Positions 15,374 to 15,483 of a stretch of 15,483 bases of DNA are shown piece after piece (within the stretch, counting starts at the first letter, position 1; every line of letters starts with the position of its first letter). The notes under the pieces are model-generated. The model saw only the letters and a list, made by a program, of their open reading frames with translations. It made no database searches and was not told the origin of the DNA. The DNA comes from Lysobacteraceae bacterium (GTDB taxonomy: Bacteria > Pseudomonadota > Gammaproteobacteria > Xanthomonadales > Rhodanobacteraceae). The stretch spans positions 1-15,483 of the forward strand of contig JAGWZT010000018.1 in assembly GCA_018971925.1 (NCBI GenBank). Reading direction: 5' to 3'. The position numbers and the translations under genes were made by a program.

Positions 15374-15483
15374 CAGCAGCCCCAGAAATCCCAGGCGCCG
15401 GTAAATTTGCGCACCAGCGATACGTGCATCGCGCCATAGACGAAGCACAGGGCGGGAAACACCCAGATCAGAACGTCGCCGCC
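15373..15483 (-). CDS. C-terminus of a membrane protein (start outside window)
   Basis: The minus-strand frame is open from the window edge: 36 codons reading GGDVLIWVFPALCFVYGAMH then VSLVRKFTGAWDFWGC, stop at 15375-15373. The hydrophobic run VLIWVFPALCFVYGAM suggests a transmembrane helix close to the C-terminus. The stop codon overlaps the ATG of the XRE gene by one base, so it is the first visible gene of the same operon. Too little is present to name a family. Confidence 0.75.
   Translation of the reverse strand, partial: GGDVLIWVFPALCFVYGAMHVSLVRKFTGAWDFWGC

Overview
The window looks like a chromosomal core region from a high-GC gammaproteobacterium of the order Xanthomonadales (Rhodanobacteraceae or Xanthomonadaceae). 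Three things point there: the gene order accB-accC-prmA-(DUF3426 zinc-ribbon protein)-fis-purH, a DUF2782-type lipoprotein-sized secreted protein divergent from polA, and many short dispersed palindromic and heptameric repeats of the kind common in this order. No phage, plasmid, IS transposase, CRISPR array, rRNA or tRNA was seen.

Layout. Positions 1-3058 (+) carry the 3' part of accB (biotin carrier protein), accC (biotin carboxylase) and prmA (ribosomal protein L11 methyltransferase). Between accC and prmA lie ten perfect copies of CTCGGGA and a palindromic intergenic element. Positions 3095-6564 (+) carry a DUF3426 zinc-ribbon membrane protein, the nucleoid protein gene fis preceded by three consecutive perfect hairpins, and purH (the last two steps of IMP synthesis). 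Positions 6739-7476 (+) hold a glutathione S-transferase, which faces a small secreted DUF2782-like protein (7597-8091, -) across a two-hairpin repeat. That gene is divergent from polA (8178-10985, +), a full-length DNA polymerase I with all three domains.

Downstream of polA lies a 682-bp stretch without a protein gene. It contains what I read as a homologue of the Xanthomonas small RNA sX13: a sigma70-like promoter, three stem-loops with C-rich apical loops, and an intrinsic terminator. This locus sits between two oppositely oriented copies of a dispersed repeat. From 11668 to the end, everything is on the minus strand: a tightly overlapping operon of (partial) membrane protein, small XRE regulator, membrane-anchored S33-type alpha/beta hydrolase, NatA-like ABC ATPase and NatB-like ABC-2 permease. 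Junction overlaps of 0-4 nt show that these are translated as a unit.

The most notable observations are two. First, a 108-bp palindromic element (36 codons, 10-bp perfect terminal inverted repeats) lies in frame inside polA, exactly at the hinge between the 5' nuclease and the proofreading/polymerase parts; a second copy of the same family lies between accC and prmA. Second, the sX13-like sRNA is hidden in the gap downstream of polA. Leaderless-type promoters (ACAAT motif six bases before ATG) in front of the zinc-ribbon gene and polA, and a G-quadruplex-compatible heptamer array, are further points of interest.
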